Source: Phymatolithon calcareum (taxonomy: Eukaryota; Rhodophyta; Florideophyceae; Hapalidiales). From it: a stretch of 64,000 nucleotides of DNA. Where the stretch lies: assembly GCA_977006965.1 (NCBI GenBank), contig OZ345362.1, positions 620,001 through 684,000 on the forward strand. The letters run 5' to 3'. This document shows, piece by piece, positions 55,071 through 64,000 of the stretch. Both the position numbers and the translations under genes were made by a program. The first letter of the stretch is position 1. Each line of letters opens with the position of its first letter. The notes beneath the pieces were generated by a model. It was not told the DNA's origin. It saw only the letters and a program-made list of their open reading frames with translations, and did no database searches.

Positions 55071-56738
55071 TCACAATCTATTCTGCCACCAATGTCTGAC
55101 AGCCACCGCCAACAACCCCAAGCCCGCCATCCCCACCGTCGCATACGCGACCGTCCTAATATCCTCCATACCCGCCTCTCTCCTCTGCATTTTTTCCTCC
55201 TCACTCATATTCCTCTTCCTCCTCTCCCTTCTAACCCTTTCCGCCATCCTCATTCTCTCCGCCAGCATCTTCTTCGACAACGCCGGCGGCTGCAGTGACG
55301 GGTTGATAACATTCGCCCTTCGAAACCACTGCACAGCTTCCACAGGGTCCATATCGCATCCACTCCCATTCATCGTCATAACTCCCAAATTAAACATCGC
55401 GACCGCATTCCCAAGTCTCGCCGCCACACGCCACCACCGCACAGCCTCCACCGCATCCGCCTCCACCCCGTCAGCCCCCTGATTACAAATGAGCCCGAGC
55501 CGGAACGCCGCGTCCGCGTCCAGCGCGCCGCGCTCCAGCGCGAAGCGGTAGTACTTTGCCGCCAGCGCGTCGCTCTGCGGCACACTTCCGATCCCGTGAT
55601 GATGAAACATCCCCAACTGCAGCGCTGCATGCGCGGCACCCGGTCCCTCCAGTTGCACAGTCGTCCTATACTGCTCTGCCATGCGGGCAATGTCCGCCGC
55701 CGTGAGTACTTTCGGCCCCGGTCGTCGCACACCCTCCGGCGTGGAGAACACCCCTGCCCGTCGCGGTTTCTCCGCGGTTGCAACGGCGTCCACGAGCTCG
55801 TCCACCACTTCCTGCACCGCGTCTTCCAGCTCTGCCCGTCCCTCCGTCTCCCCCGGCGGCGGCGGCGGCGGCGGCGCGTCGGGCGGCGGCGGTGGCGCGG
55901 AGTCCTCCGTCGCGCACGCGCTCTCTCTTGGCGGGGGCGGGGGCGGTGGCGGCGGCGACTCACTCTCAGCGGAGAGCGGCGAGCCGGGTGTCGCCGTGAC
56001 GGGTGCGTAATCGACGGGGTCGTCCGCCATGAAGAGACGCGGCCACCAGCGCACGCGTCCCTTTTCGAGTTCCAGTGTGAGTTTGCGTGATTTCCCCGCG
56101 CCTTCTAGCATCCATAGCGAACCGTCCACGTCAATGGCGGCGAAGAGCGGACTGGAAAGCGTGAAGTAGGCGTCGATGGCAGCGGCAAAGGCGACGCGGA
56201 CAGATAGTTCTCCCGGGAGGAAACGCACTGTGACGTGCTCCTTGCGCACCCAGGCAGGGACGGCGATTACTACCGTTACGCTGTCGGAGTTTTGAGACCA
56301 GCTTAGAGGACCGCCGCGTACGGTGTAGGTTTGGTGGTCGTTGAGCGGCACGCCGGTTTGACGCGGGGTGGGATGCTTCTGCTTCGGGGTGGGAGAAGGT
56401 TTGGGTGATGTGTTTGTGGATTGCGCTGCGGGGTCGCCGTCTCCGGACGCCACGCGGGAGACGAGATCGGAAATGAGAGATTGCACGCGCGCACGCTCCT
56501 CTTTCAGGGTTGCGTTGGTGGCTGCAGTTTCGACCATGGTGTGTACGGCATTTTGCGCGGCTGTGTGGTGCGCGCAGTCCGTGGATTGCGAGGATGGCGG
56601 CGAGGATGTCGGTTCCGCAGCAGCAGACGATGGGGATTGGTCTGTGGGCGGACCGGGGGCCGGTTCTTGTAGGGATTGCGCGGGCTGTCGTTTCGGACGG
56701 GCAGCGGGCGGGGGCCCGGGGTGCACCATGGCGGGCAT
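55071..56738 (-). CDS. CS-domain and Sel1-repeat protein with C-terminal membrane anchor
   Basis: ATG at 56738 (MPAMVHPGPPP) gives 555 residues. After a Pro-rich disordered N-terminus comes a CS/p23-like domain at about 143-237 (GPLSWSQNSDSVTVVIAVP, then LSVRV and LWMLE..KLTLELEK), the beta-sandwich fold of NudC and p23 co-chaperones. A Pro-rich linker (258-296) leads to Sel1-like repeats at about 368-475 (HAALQLGMFHHHGIG, DAAFRLGLICNQGADG, NAVAMFNLGVMTMNGSG). A basic coiled stretch and a single hydrophobic helix (528-548) end the protein, as in tail-anchored proteins facing the cytosol. The combination suggests a membrane-tethered adaptor or co-chaperone; the exact role is unknown. It is divergent from the phosphate-carrier gene. 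Confidence 0.8.
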   Translation of the reverse strand: MPAMVHPGPPPAARPKRQPAQSLQEPAPGPPTDQSPSSAAAEPTSSPPSSQSTDCAHHTAAQNAVHTMVETAATNATLKEERARVQSLISDLVSRVASGDGDPAAQSTNTSPKPSPTPKQKHPTPRQTGVPLNDHQTYTVRGGPLSWSQNSDSVTVVIAVPAWVRKEHVTVRFLPGELSVRVAFAAAIDAYFTLSSPLFAAIDVDGSLWMLEGAGKSRKLTLELEKGRVRWWPRLFMADDPVDYAPVTATPGSPLSAESESPPPPPPPPPRESACATEDSAPPPPPDAPPPPPPPGETEGRAELEDAVQEVVDELVDAVATAEKPRRAGVFSTPEGVRRPGPKVLTAADIARMAEQYRTTVQLEGPGAAHAALQLGMFHHHGIGSVPQSDALAAKYYRFALERGALDADAAFRLGLICNQGADGVEADAVEAVRWWRVAARLGNAVAMFNLGVMTMNGSGCDMDPVEAVQWFRRANVINPSLQPPALSKKMLAERMRMAERVRRERRKRNMSEEEKMQRREAGMEDIRTVAYATVGMAGLGLLAVAVRHWWQNRL

Positions 56739-57246
56739 GAGCGTGGTACTATTTCGGCTATGGTAGCCGTGTGGCAAGAATGGGTGTTTTGCAAAGCAAA
56801 GCAAAGCAAAACAGAGCTTATTTCAAGCTTGCTTGTTTGCGAACTTCTCTCGGCGGCGCAAACAAGTCGAGAAAGTGGAAAGATGCAAAATTTGCACAAT
56901 TGTGAGACAGCCCATGAGAATGGTCGACGTCGATGCGTCAGCCAACTTTCATGCGCCAGGTGGCGTTCAGTAGGGCCATGGTGCAAAATGTTGCGGGAAA
57001 AAGTTTTTGCCAAATTTTATCCCTCCGCACCCCCGACCATCTCATACCTAGATTCCCTCTACCGTCCACTACCTGTGACTGGCTGACAGTGCGTCCCAAC
57101 GGGCAAATTATGATAGCGCGATCGAGCACCGAGCAGGACCCAAATTGCCGCCGCGATCCGAACTTGCCCTTCTTCACCGATCTGCCATTGAAGTTTCTGC
57201 CCTCCTTCGGTGCGAGTCATCGGAGTCGTCGAGCATATTTGTAAAG
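56739..57246. promoter_or_regulatory. Shared divergent promoter region
   Basis: These 508 bases separate the start codons of the CS/Sel1 gene (leftward) and the mitochondrial phosphate carrier (rightward), so both promoters must lie here. Near the CS/Sel1 side are four tandem GCAAA words (about 56791-56810). No clear TATA box was found. Confidence 0.55.
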
Positions 57247-58440
57247 ATGGTTTTCACACCGTCGGCCCTCTTCGAACGCGCCGCGTCCGCAGGGCTAACC
57301 TCCGCGCTCGCCCCCGGTCTCACCTCGTCCGCCCTGCGTCGCTCTGCCGCGCCGGCGGAAGTGACCGGAATTGTGGCCGCCTCTCCGGCTGAAAAGAAGT
57401 GGGACGCGCGTTTTTCGCACGCCGTTCCCCACACCAATCAGTACTACGGCAAGTGCATGATCGGTGGTGCACTTGCATGCGGTCTGACGCATTGGGCTAT
57501 CACGCCGCTCGATGTGTCCAAGTGCAACATGCAGGTGAATCCTGGCAAGTATACGGGTACTGTATCTGCCATGCGTACGATTGCGGCGGAGGAAACTATG
57601 GCTGGGTTGTGGAAGGGGTGGCTTCCGACTTTGATCGGGTATAATTTGCAGGGTCTTTTCAAGTTTGGACTTTATGAGTATTTCAAGGATTATTACTCCA
57701 ATCTGGCAGGTGAGGAGAATTCGCAGAAGTATAAGGGGCTTATTTACTGCCTTGGATCGGCATCTGCGGAGTTTTTTGCGGATATTGCGCTCTGTCCGAT
57801 GGAAATGGTTAAGGTTAAGGTCCAGACTTCCCCGGCTGGCACCTGGCCGGTAGCGTTTGGGCCTGCGATGGCGAAGATGAGCGCTCAATCGGCGGAGACG
57901 CGGTTCCCGTTCGGGAGTATTGGACCACTTTGGACGAGGCAGATTCCGTATACTATTGCCAAGTTTTTCTTCTTTGAGAAGGCTGTTGCTTTCTTTTATA
58001 GTAACGTTTTCACCAATCCGCGTGAATCTTACTCGAAGGGTACTCAGCTTGGAATTACTTTTGCATCCGGTTACTCTGCTGGTGTCATTTGCGCTATTGT
58101 TTCTCATCCGGCCGATTCCCTCGTTTCTCAACTCGGAAAGGCTGAGAATAAGGGCAAGAGCATTGGAAAGATCGCTGGAGAAGTCGGCTTTGCCAACCTC
58201 ATGACCAAGGGTCTTTCCACTCGTATCATTATGATTGGTACCCTCACCGGTTTGCAAGTAAGTTTTGTCAATCCATCAACCATTCATTTATGTTTCTCTC
58301 CTCTCCCCTTTTATATAATATTATGAGTCTAACCGCTTCTCCTCATGTTTCTCGATTGTTTCCCTTTTCGCGCGTTGCAGTGGTGGATCTACGATACCTT
58401 CAAGACCTTTGCAGGCATGGGTACCAGCGGAGGAAAGTAA
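57247..58440 (+). CDS. Mitochondrial phosphate carrier, two exons
   Basis: Exon 1 is 57247-58257 and exon 2 is 58381-58440, giving 356 residues. The protein has three repeats of the mitochondrial carrier family with signatures PLDVSK (87-92), PMEMVK (184-189) and PADSLV (288-293). GLWKGWLPTLIGYNLQGLFKFGLYEYFK is characteristic of the phosphate carrier (SLC25A3/MIR1/PIC type), which imports inorganic phosphate with a proton across the inner mitochondrial membrane for ATP synthesis. The first 50 residues look like a targeting presequence (Arg/Ala/Ser-rich). Exon 2 supplies the conserved end WWIYDTFKTF. Reading through the intron would replace this with an unrelated tail. Earlier in-frame non-ATG codons exist but ATG at 57247 has the purine context AAGATGG. 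Confidence 0.95.
58258..58380 (+). other. Spliceosomal intron in the phosphate carrier gene
   Basis: It has 123 bases, begins GTAAGT and ends with a pyrimidine-rich tract and TTGCAG. Splicing joins codon CAA to TGGTGG without frame change and restores the family's C-terminus. Confidence 0.93.
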
Positions 58441-58879
58441 CTTTCCTTTGTATAGCGGCTCTGTGGCATGTTGAAAGGCAATCAATCCTGTTTCATGTCG
58501 TTTCAATTGTGCACCCTTTCTTCCGCCGCAGACGCCTCACGATGCCCCTCAACGTTAGGCCTTTTTTGTCATCCCGCGAACATCCGCGACTTGAACTCTT
58601 TTTGCCAATTCGTTTGGTTCCATACGCGGGCCTACGCAGCTGCACCATCCGTCGCTTCCACTTGTTTTGTTTTTGCAATAAAGCCTCGTGTGAACCACCA
58701 ATCATTTTTGGACTCTCGGTCTCTTCTTCGTCTTCTTCTTCTGTTCCCACCCACCGCAGCATACTAGAACTATTAGTAGCAATTGATACAGCATTATGCA
58801 TGCTTATGAGGATGAGATTGAGAAAACGATCTTCCGTCTCCATAGGGAAAGTTCGCTAAATCGGCACCCCTTGCCAAAA
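58441..58879. other. Spacer after the phosphate carrier gene
   Basis: Contains the 3' region of the carrier and short CT-rich stretches (TCTTCTTCTTC near 58725). No gene seen. Confidence 0.5.
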
Positions 58880-60480
58880 CTACTACTCATCCGTTATGAT
58901 ACACAGAGCAATCTGTACGACAGTAAAATGTATCAAGCCACGGAGCTATTGAAAGGTCAACAAAGGTGCGTAACAGTACTGGACGTCAAGGTTGCATACG
59001 ACATCGTCCCAAGAAAACATTTGGTGACCAGATTGAGACAGGTACTATCACCACAGCTATGCGCTATGGCAGAAGCATTCTTGACACCGTCCTGGGTGTC
59101 AACCATCGTAGATACTGATAAGAACTGGTTTCTAGTGGACAGAGAAGTATCATAGGGGTTCCTTCTCAGTCCAAGTCTATAGAACATCTTCATGGATGAG
59201 TTTCCGGAACATATGGGAGAAATGCCCAGAGATTGGGCCGACGTCCCTTCAATCCTCTTCGCAGACGACGTAATTCTTCTAGCGAAATCACCTTTCGCTC
59301 TGCAGGGATTGCTAGACACCACTCATTGGGCCCAAGAACGCGGGATGACATGGAACACGAAGCAAGGAAAAAGCGAGATTCTTGAATCTGATGAGACATC
59401 GGGCGTGACATTCCAGTTGGCTAATAAAGCTCTCGCCCATGTCCCGGAAGTCACCTACCTCGGAGTATCCCTAGGACCGGAGGGAGTTACCGATACACAG
59501 ATGCTGCAACGCCTCAAGAAGGCAAAGACAACTCTGTACGAGCTCCGTGCACTAGGGGTATTCAAGAAGGGAATTGGCATACGTAAGTGCATCCAGGTAT
59601 ACAAGGCATTAATCCGTGCACGTTGGGATTACGCTATGCACTTAACACCGTGGACAGAAAACGTTCAGAGCGCCGTCAAAGAAGTTGAACAAACGTTTTT
59701 AAGACAAGTCTTCGGGCCACTGGCACGAGGAAAGACGGATAGACTTCGTCTACTATGTCGATCCAAGCTGCTTCCCATCGACGGGAAATACTAGCTTTCC
59801 AAATGTTGAGAAGGACCATGGCGAAAGAAGGAAAGTTCCTGGAGGAACCCCCAGAGAGAAGAAGCTCAGAAGAGCTTCAAGCCACAAGTAATAACATCGC
59901 AGCGATGGAAACCAGAGAACCGTTTGATGAAGCGATGAAGCACATAATAGCGAACCAATCTGCAGAAGCAATTCGATCAACATTCCTGACAAAGGAAGGA
60001 GAGAGCCTTGAATCGAAGAGAAAGAGGAAAATTCCGTACGACAAGACAAGAGAACTCCCTGCAATACTTAAATTTCCACAACTGAAACACAGGCAACTTG
60101 CGGTTCACTACGCATTTGGAAGATTTCCCCAAGTGCGTACAACACTGATGGTAGACAGCACATGGAGACTCTGGATTGCAACTTGTCAGCCTATGAACTC
60201 AAGGAAGAAGACAGAGCGGCAACTGAAAAGGCACTAGATGACATTTTGCTCTTCAGCAAAAGCATCATCGAGAGTATGCAGAATGAAGAAGCCCTGTACT
60301 GAAAGAAGAAGCGACCCCTCGAAAACTGCTACGAAGAGCTATCAAAAACAACCGAGTACATGCTAGGGGCTCAGATAGAGTACCATACATAAGAGTTGAG
60401 CCACCTAATGAGGGTAGCACCTGAGGAAGCCTTGCCCGTATATTCGTATGACTGCGGGGCTTTAAAAAAATAAATAAAAA
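58880..60480 (+). pseudogene. Non-LTR retrotransposon, reverse transcriptase to 3' tail
   Basis: One frame carries the reverse transcriptase from about 58900 (VTVLDVKVAYDIVPRKHL) through the catalytic box FADDVILLAK (near 59255) to about 59790. It is broken by TAG codons at 59153-59155 and 59180-59182, inside what should be the PLSPSLYNIF segment. Near 59780 the reading moves to another frame (59755-60237, with EILAFQMLRRTMAKEG). The 3' tail ends in an A-rich stretch at about 60465-60482. The N-terminal endonuclease is missing, so this is a 5'-truncated dead copy. Relatives lie at 17607-18450 and 28990-29990. Confidence 0.8.
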
Positions 60481-60527
60481 AGTAAAATGTATATCTAGTG
60501 TCTAGTCTATTGGTAGTTAGGATTAAA

Positions 60528-60645
60528 TGCTAGGTGCTCAGATAGAATACCAGGCATTAGAGAAGAGCCACCCTTTCACCTGAGGATGCCTTGCCGGTAT
60601 GTTTGTATGACTATGCGGCTTTTAAAAATAAACTTGTCAAAAAAT
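60528..60645 (+). repeat. Second 3' tail of the same non-LTR family
   Basis: TGCTAGGTGCTCAGATAGA at 60528 repeats the tail at 60361 of the preceding element, through the TATGCGGCTTTTAAAAATAAAC end and A-rich terminus. It is an extremely 5'-truncated insertion of the same family placed right behind the first. Confidence 0.75.
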
Positions 60646-60663
60646 TAAAATTTATTTCCTGTG

Positions 60664-61263
60664 CTACTCTCTCTGCCTTAGCTCCTCCTCGCAATTAGCA
60701 TCTCCGTCATCGCAGGCTGTGAGCTCTATTATCATGGACTGAGCCGCTTTGTCGATGTGTTTTCGCTTCGCCTCAACAATGTTGCGGATGTTCGGCTTGC
60801 CGCATGTCTGTGAGAAGAGACCGGTGTTTCCGCATGAGAAGCAGTGACAGGCCCTCATTTCGGACAAGTAGGGCTTCTTGCGCTTGCGGCCCGACTTAGC
60901 GACAAGGTCAAAAAGGACCAAATCATCCTGTAGTAGCTGGTCACCAGTGACTGCAACACGGGTAATACTGCCCTCGCGTTGCTTGGCTCACGTTCTCAAC
61001 AGCCATACGTCCCCGTGCCAGTGCTTGCTCCACGGGTCGAGTTCGACCCGATGCTGTGCCAAGCGTCTAGAAGCGTACAAAAGTGCAGCGACAACGTGAC
61101 TACATGGCCGCTGGTGCTCTTCAAAGTGGCGGCAAGAGCATGTAGCGCGGTAGTCGCTGTTAATTGTTACATCGAATGGTGTCACTTCGCGGCGAACAGC
61201 ACAGCTCAGCGTGCCACTTTCGATGACTTCCGGCTCCACAAGTAGCGTTTGTACTGGAGTCAC
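60664..61263 (-). pseudogene. MULE transposase C-terminal remnant with SWIM finger
   Basis: The minus strand from 61263 reads TINSDYRATCSCRHFEEHQRPCSHVVAAL, a SWIM zinc finger (C-x-C-x9-C-x-H) as found near the C-terminus of Mutator-like transposases. After a stop at 60988 a second piece (60664-60921) has a basic stretch and a knuckle-like CHCFSCGNTG..SQTC. The catalytic domain is absent. It is a separate element from the MULE at 22501. Confidence 0.7.
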
Positions 61264-61829
61264 GGGTTTATATGTAGGGTTAGCTAGCGTATATCATAAA
61301 AAGTAGTAGTTTTAGAAAGGGGTGCCGATTTAGCGAACTTTCCTCACTTTTTCGGTCCATGCCGCGGCATGGACCTTCGCGCGCGAATTTCCTCATTTGC
61401 AAAGTGATGTTCGGAGTGATAAGGGGCACATTATTCCCTTACAACATGAAATCTCAGTTTCAGCGCGCCGTAAAAGTCTTGCCGTATGATTTTTTATCAT
61501 TGACTAGCCTTTCAAAGTCACCTGAGTTGCTCTTTCTCCGACAACGGGAAAATGGGTATGACATGGTCTACCGCAAAATGTAGCTTCGTAGCACATGTCG
61601 GTCGAGGAAATAAGTTGAGCTAGGTGAGGGCATAATAGCTCACAGTACCCTGTGCTGCAGAAAGGGGTTGCCGAGTAGTAAGTTGATTCCGAAAAAATAG
61701 TTTTTATGTGTGCGTTGCTCTGCATGGATAGTTTTGGGAGAGGTGCTTCTAACTGCATGAGTGCCCTTGCATCAAAGTCACAGTTGTCTCAGGGCAATGC
61801 CCTGGTAGTCTTGTGTCATAGAGACACAC
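61264..61829. other. Unassigned spacer
   Basis: No gene or repeat recognised. Confidence 0.5.
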
Positions 61830-63788
61830 TTACGCCTTGATATCGAATCCACCGCAGCCAACACCGCGGAAGCCGTTTACAGTCGGGTTGTAGGCGAACG
61901 TATTCTGACCCAGGTAGTGGCTCGGCAGGTACGGCTGGTCGAGGCCGTACTTCTGCGGCGAGTTGACGAGGAGGGAGAAGATACCTGCGGAAAGAAGACC
62001 AGTGAACACAACAGTGAAAACCCATCCGGCGCAAATGTAGCCGAACTGCTTCCAGTTCACAGTGTTACCCTTGAACTCAACAAGACCGACACCCATGATG
62101 GCACCGACCTGGCAATGGATGGTGTATACCGGGAGACCGATACGGGAGGCAATGATAACAGTGATGGCGGCACCGATCTCAATGGCGAAACCACGGGACG
62201 GAGTAAGCTTGGTGAGCTTCACACCGATGGCGACAATGATACGGTAGCCCCACATGGCGAGACCGAGGACGATTCCGAGTCCACCGAGGGCAAAAATTCA
62301 CAGCTCGACAGCCTGCTTCTTGCTGGTGTACTTGGCAAAGGAGGACGGCTTGCAATCGAAGTAGCAAGTGTTATCTTCGGAAATGAACTCACCGTTCTTG
62401 TCATAGAAGGCAACGGTCTTGGAAGTGGCACCGGCAGCAGCACCAGTAAGAGCTGGAAAACTGATCTTGCACTTGAAGTAGTCGGTACCATCGATGGTAC
62501 CGCAGGACGGACCTCCGTCAGGGATAAGATCGTCCTCCTTGTACGCCTGGCCATCCTTGGGACCACCGACGAAAGTACCGTCAGATCCGTAGCCCTTGGG
62601 CTTGACGACGGAGATGGTACCGCGGTTGGTGTAGAGCTGGTAAATGGAGGCGAACGGTCCGATGGAATTGGCAACATCGTTAGCACCGTGAGCGAAGGCA
62701 TCGAAGGCGACGGTGAAGACCTGAAGCTAGGTGAAGAGTTGCTCAGCCTTAGGGTCGAACTTTTCGACGTTGTCATGCATGCGGACAACATCGTCAGAGA
62801 GTTCCTCCTCAATCTCAAAGTTGAGACCGACCTTCTGAAGAGCGGAGTTCACCTTGTCGGCGCCCTGCTCGGCGGCAGCAGCAGCGGCGGCCTCAGGGTT
62901 GCGGAGCATCTCGAGCTCGCGGGCCTCCCAGCGGTCGACGTGAGCCTTTGCCTGGGGAATGACGAACCACCAAGCGAGAAGACCCGCACCAATACCGGAT
63001 CCAATGGAAATACCGACGGCCTGTCCGACGGAAAACTTCTTGTCAAGCTTGAGCTTGGGAGAGCCCTTGTAGATGATGAAGAAAAGGGTAACGGCAATGG
63101 TGAGAGCGTAGAACATGAGAAGGAAGAGGAATCCGTTGCGAACCGGGTTCTTGGAGCGCAACACGAGGGTACGCACAAGCAGGAACACGATGATGGCAAA
63201 GATACCGGAGAGTACTGGGGAGATGACCCAGGAAAGGACGACACCAACTACACCCTTGAGCTTCTTGAATCCGGAGCCGGAGGAGATCCAGATAACAGCG
63301 TCCTTGCCACGGAAGACGAGACCGACACCGATGAGGGAACCGATGATGGAATGGGTGGTGGACACCGGAAGGGAGAAGTAGGTGGCGACGATGAGCCAGG
63401 TGGTGGCGGAGATAAGAGCGACCAGGAAACCGGTCATGAGGATCTCGGGACTATTGGAGGCACCACCGCTCTTGGTGGGATCGAAGACAGCGACATCGAT
63501 AATCTTCTTACGAACGGTGTCAGTGACGTTGGAACCCATGAGCAGAGCACCGAGGAATTCCATGACAGCGGCGATAACGCAAGCCCAGCGGAGGGTGAGG
63601 GAGCCGGCACCAACGGAGGTGGCGAAGGCATTGGCGACATCATTGGCACCAATACCCCAAGCCATGGCGAAGGCGAGGAAGTCTCCGAGGATGACCATCC
63701 ATCTGTAACCAGCAATGGAGTCAACGTGGACACCCTCGAAGAGCTTGAAGCTCTCTCCAGCGATCGGCCATTGGAATGTCTCACTCAT
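61830..63788 (-). pseudogene. Second PiT phosphate transporter copy with two nonsense codons
   Basis: The start codon is at 63786-63788 and the terminal stop at 61830-61832, giving the same length as the intact gene at 41741. The sequence aligns without indels and is estimated at about 97-98% identical. Two Trp codons are stops: TAG at 62727-62729 (Trp354 in the intact copy) and TGA at 62298-62300 (Trp497). The second LPVSTTH motif has become LPVYTIH. Each change is a point substitution. Outside the coding sequence the two copies are unrelated, apart from about ten bases before ATG. Most likely this is a recently inactivated duplicate; the first stop would leave a 353-residue N-terminal half with only one of the two signature motifs. 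Confidence 0.88.
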
Positions 63789-64000
63789 GATTGCTTTGTG
63801 AGAAGGTATTGGTGCCTTCTCCGGTACTGGATGGTGTGTGTGGAGCTGATTGATGTTGCGCAACGAGGTGCACTTCCTTTAAGGCATTTTCCGCATTCGG
63901 AGAGTGAACTTCGAGATGAGCGCTGTCCCGGAGAATTTGGTGCAGATTGAGGCAGGACGCATGTGAATGACGGAATAATTATGGTCCGGCGAAACGTGGG
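63789..64000. promoter_or_regulatory. Upstream region of the second PiT copy
   Basis: This should have held its promoter. It shares only CTCACAAAGCAATC just before the start with the intact gene (CTCTCAAAGCAATC). Nothing else recognised. Confidence 0.4.

Noticed and set aside
55376-55963. Arg-rich 195-codon frame overlapping the CS/Sel1 gene, and several Pro-rich frames opposite it
   Set aside because: Shadows of a GC-rich sense frame that has clear domains.
1-64000. tRNA or rRNA genes
   Set aside because: No cloverleaf-compatible B-box context or rRNA core sequence was seen by eye; a dedicated covariance scan would be needed to exclude degenerate ones.

Overview
The window reads as nuclear DNA of a eukaryote with compact, mostly intronless genes set in repeat-rich sequence. 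The style fits a red alga, most likely a multicellular florideophyte, but this is inferred from gene style only: long uninterrupted reading frames, C-ending codons, one short GT-AG intron, and many decayed transposons of several superfamilies. No bacterial operons, tRNA or rRNA genes were seen.

Layout. 1-13196 holds two tandem copies of a 6-7 kb unit of unknown nature, with a 1.9 kb block private to copy 1 (including a fold-back inverted repeat) and a 0.65 kb block private to copy 2. 13675-15144 is a hAT-type DNA transposon with perfect termini and an 8-bp target duplication. 15819-17273 is a tiny LTR retroelement with 189-bp LTRs and an internal minisatellite. 17607-18450 is a 5'-truncated non-LTR retroelement. 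About 21760-32095 is bounded by inverted arrays of a 29-bp repeat and contains a broken MULE transposase, a PIF/Harbinger nuclease gene with intact catalytic motifs, its frameshifted Myb-like partner, a decayed reverse transcriptase and a piggyBac-like remnant. 32096-35999 is gene-poor debris.

Host genes cluster at 36000-49541 and 55071-58440: an acidic protein of unknown function, a RecQ-family DNA helicase, a Na+/phosphate symporter (PiT/PHO4), a P4-type ATPase lipid flippase, a CS-domain/Sel1-repeat tail-anchored protein, and the mitochondrial phosphate carrier, which carries the window's one clear intron. Between them lie Gag-protease and non-LTR fragments (49878-53785). The right end (58880-63788) has a non-LTR pseudogene, a SWIM-finger MULE remnant and a second, inverted PiT copy that is almost identical to the first but carries two nonsense codons.

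The helicase and the acidic-protein gene are convergent, and the CS/Sel1 and phosphate-carrier genes are divergent over a shared 508-bp promoter region. Two of the host genes move phosphate (plasma-membrane PiT and mitochondrial carrier), but they are 14 kb apart and no common regulation is visible.
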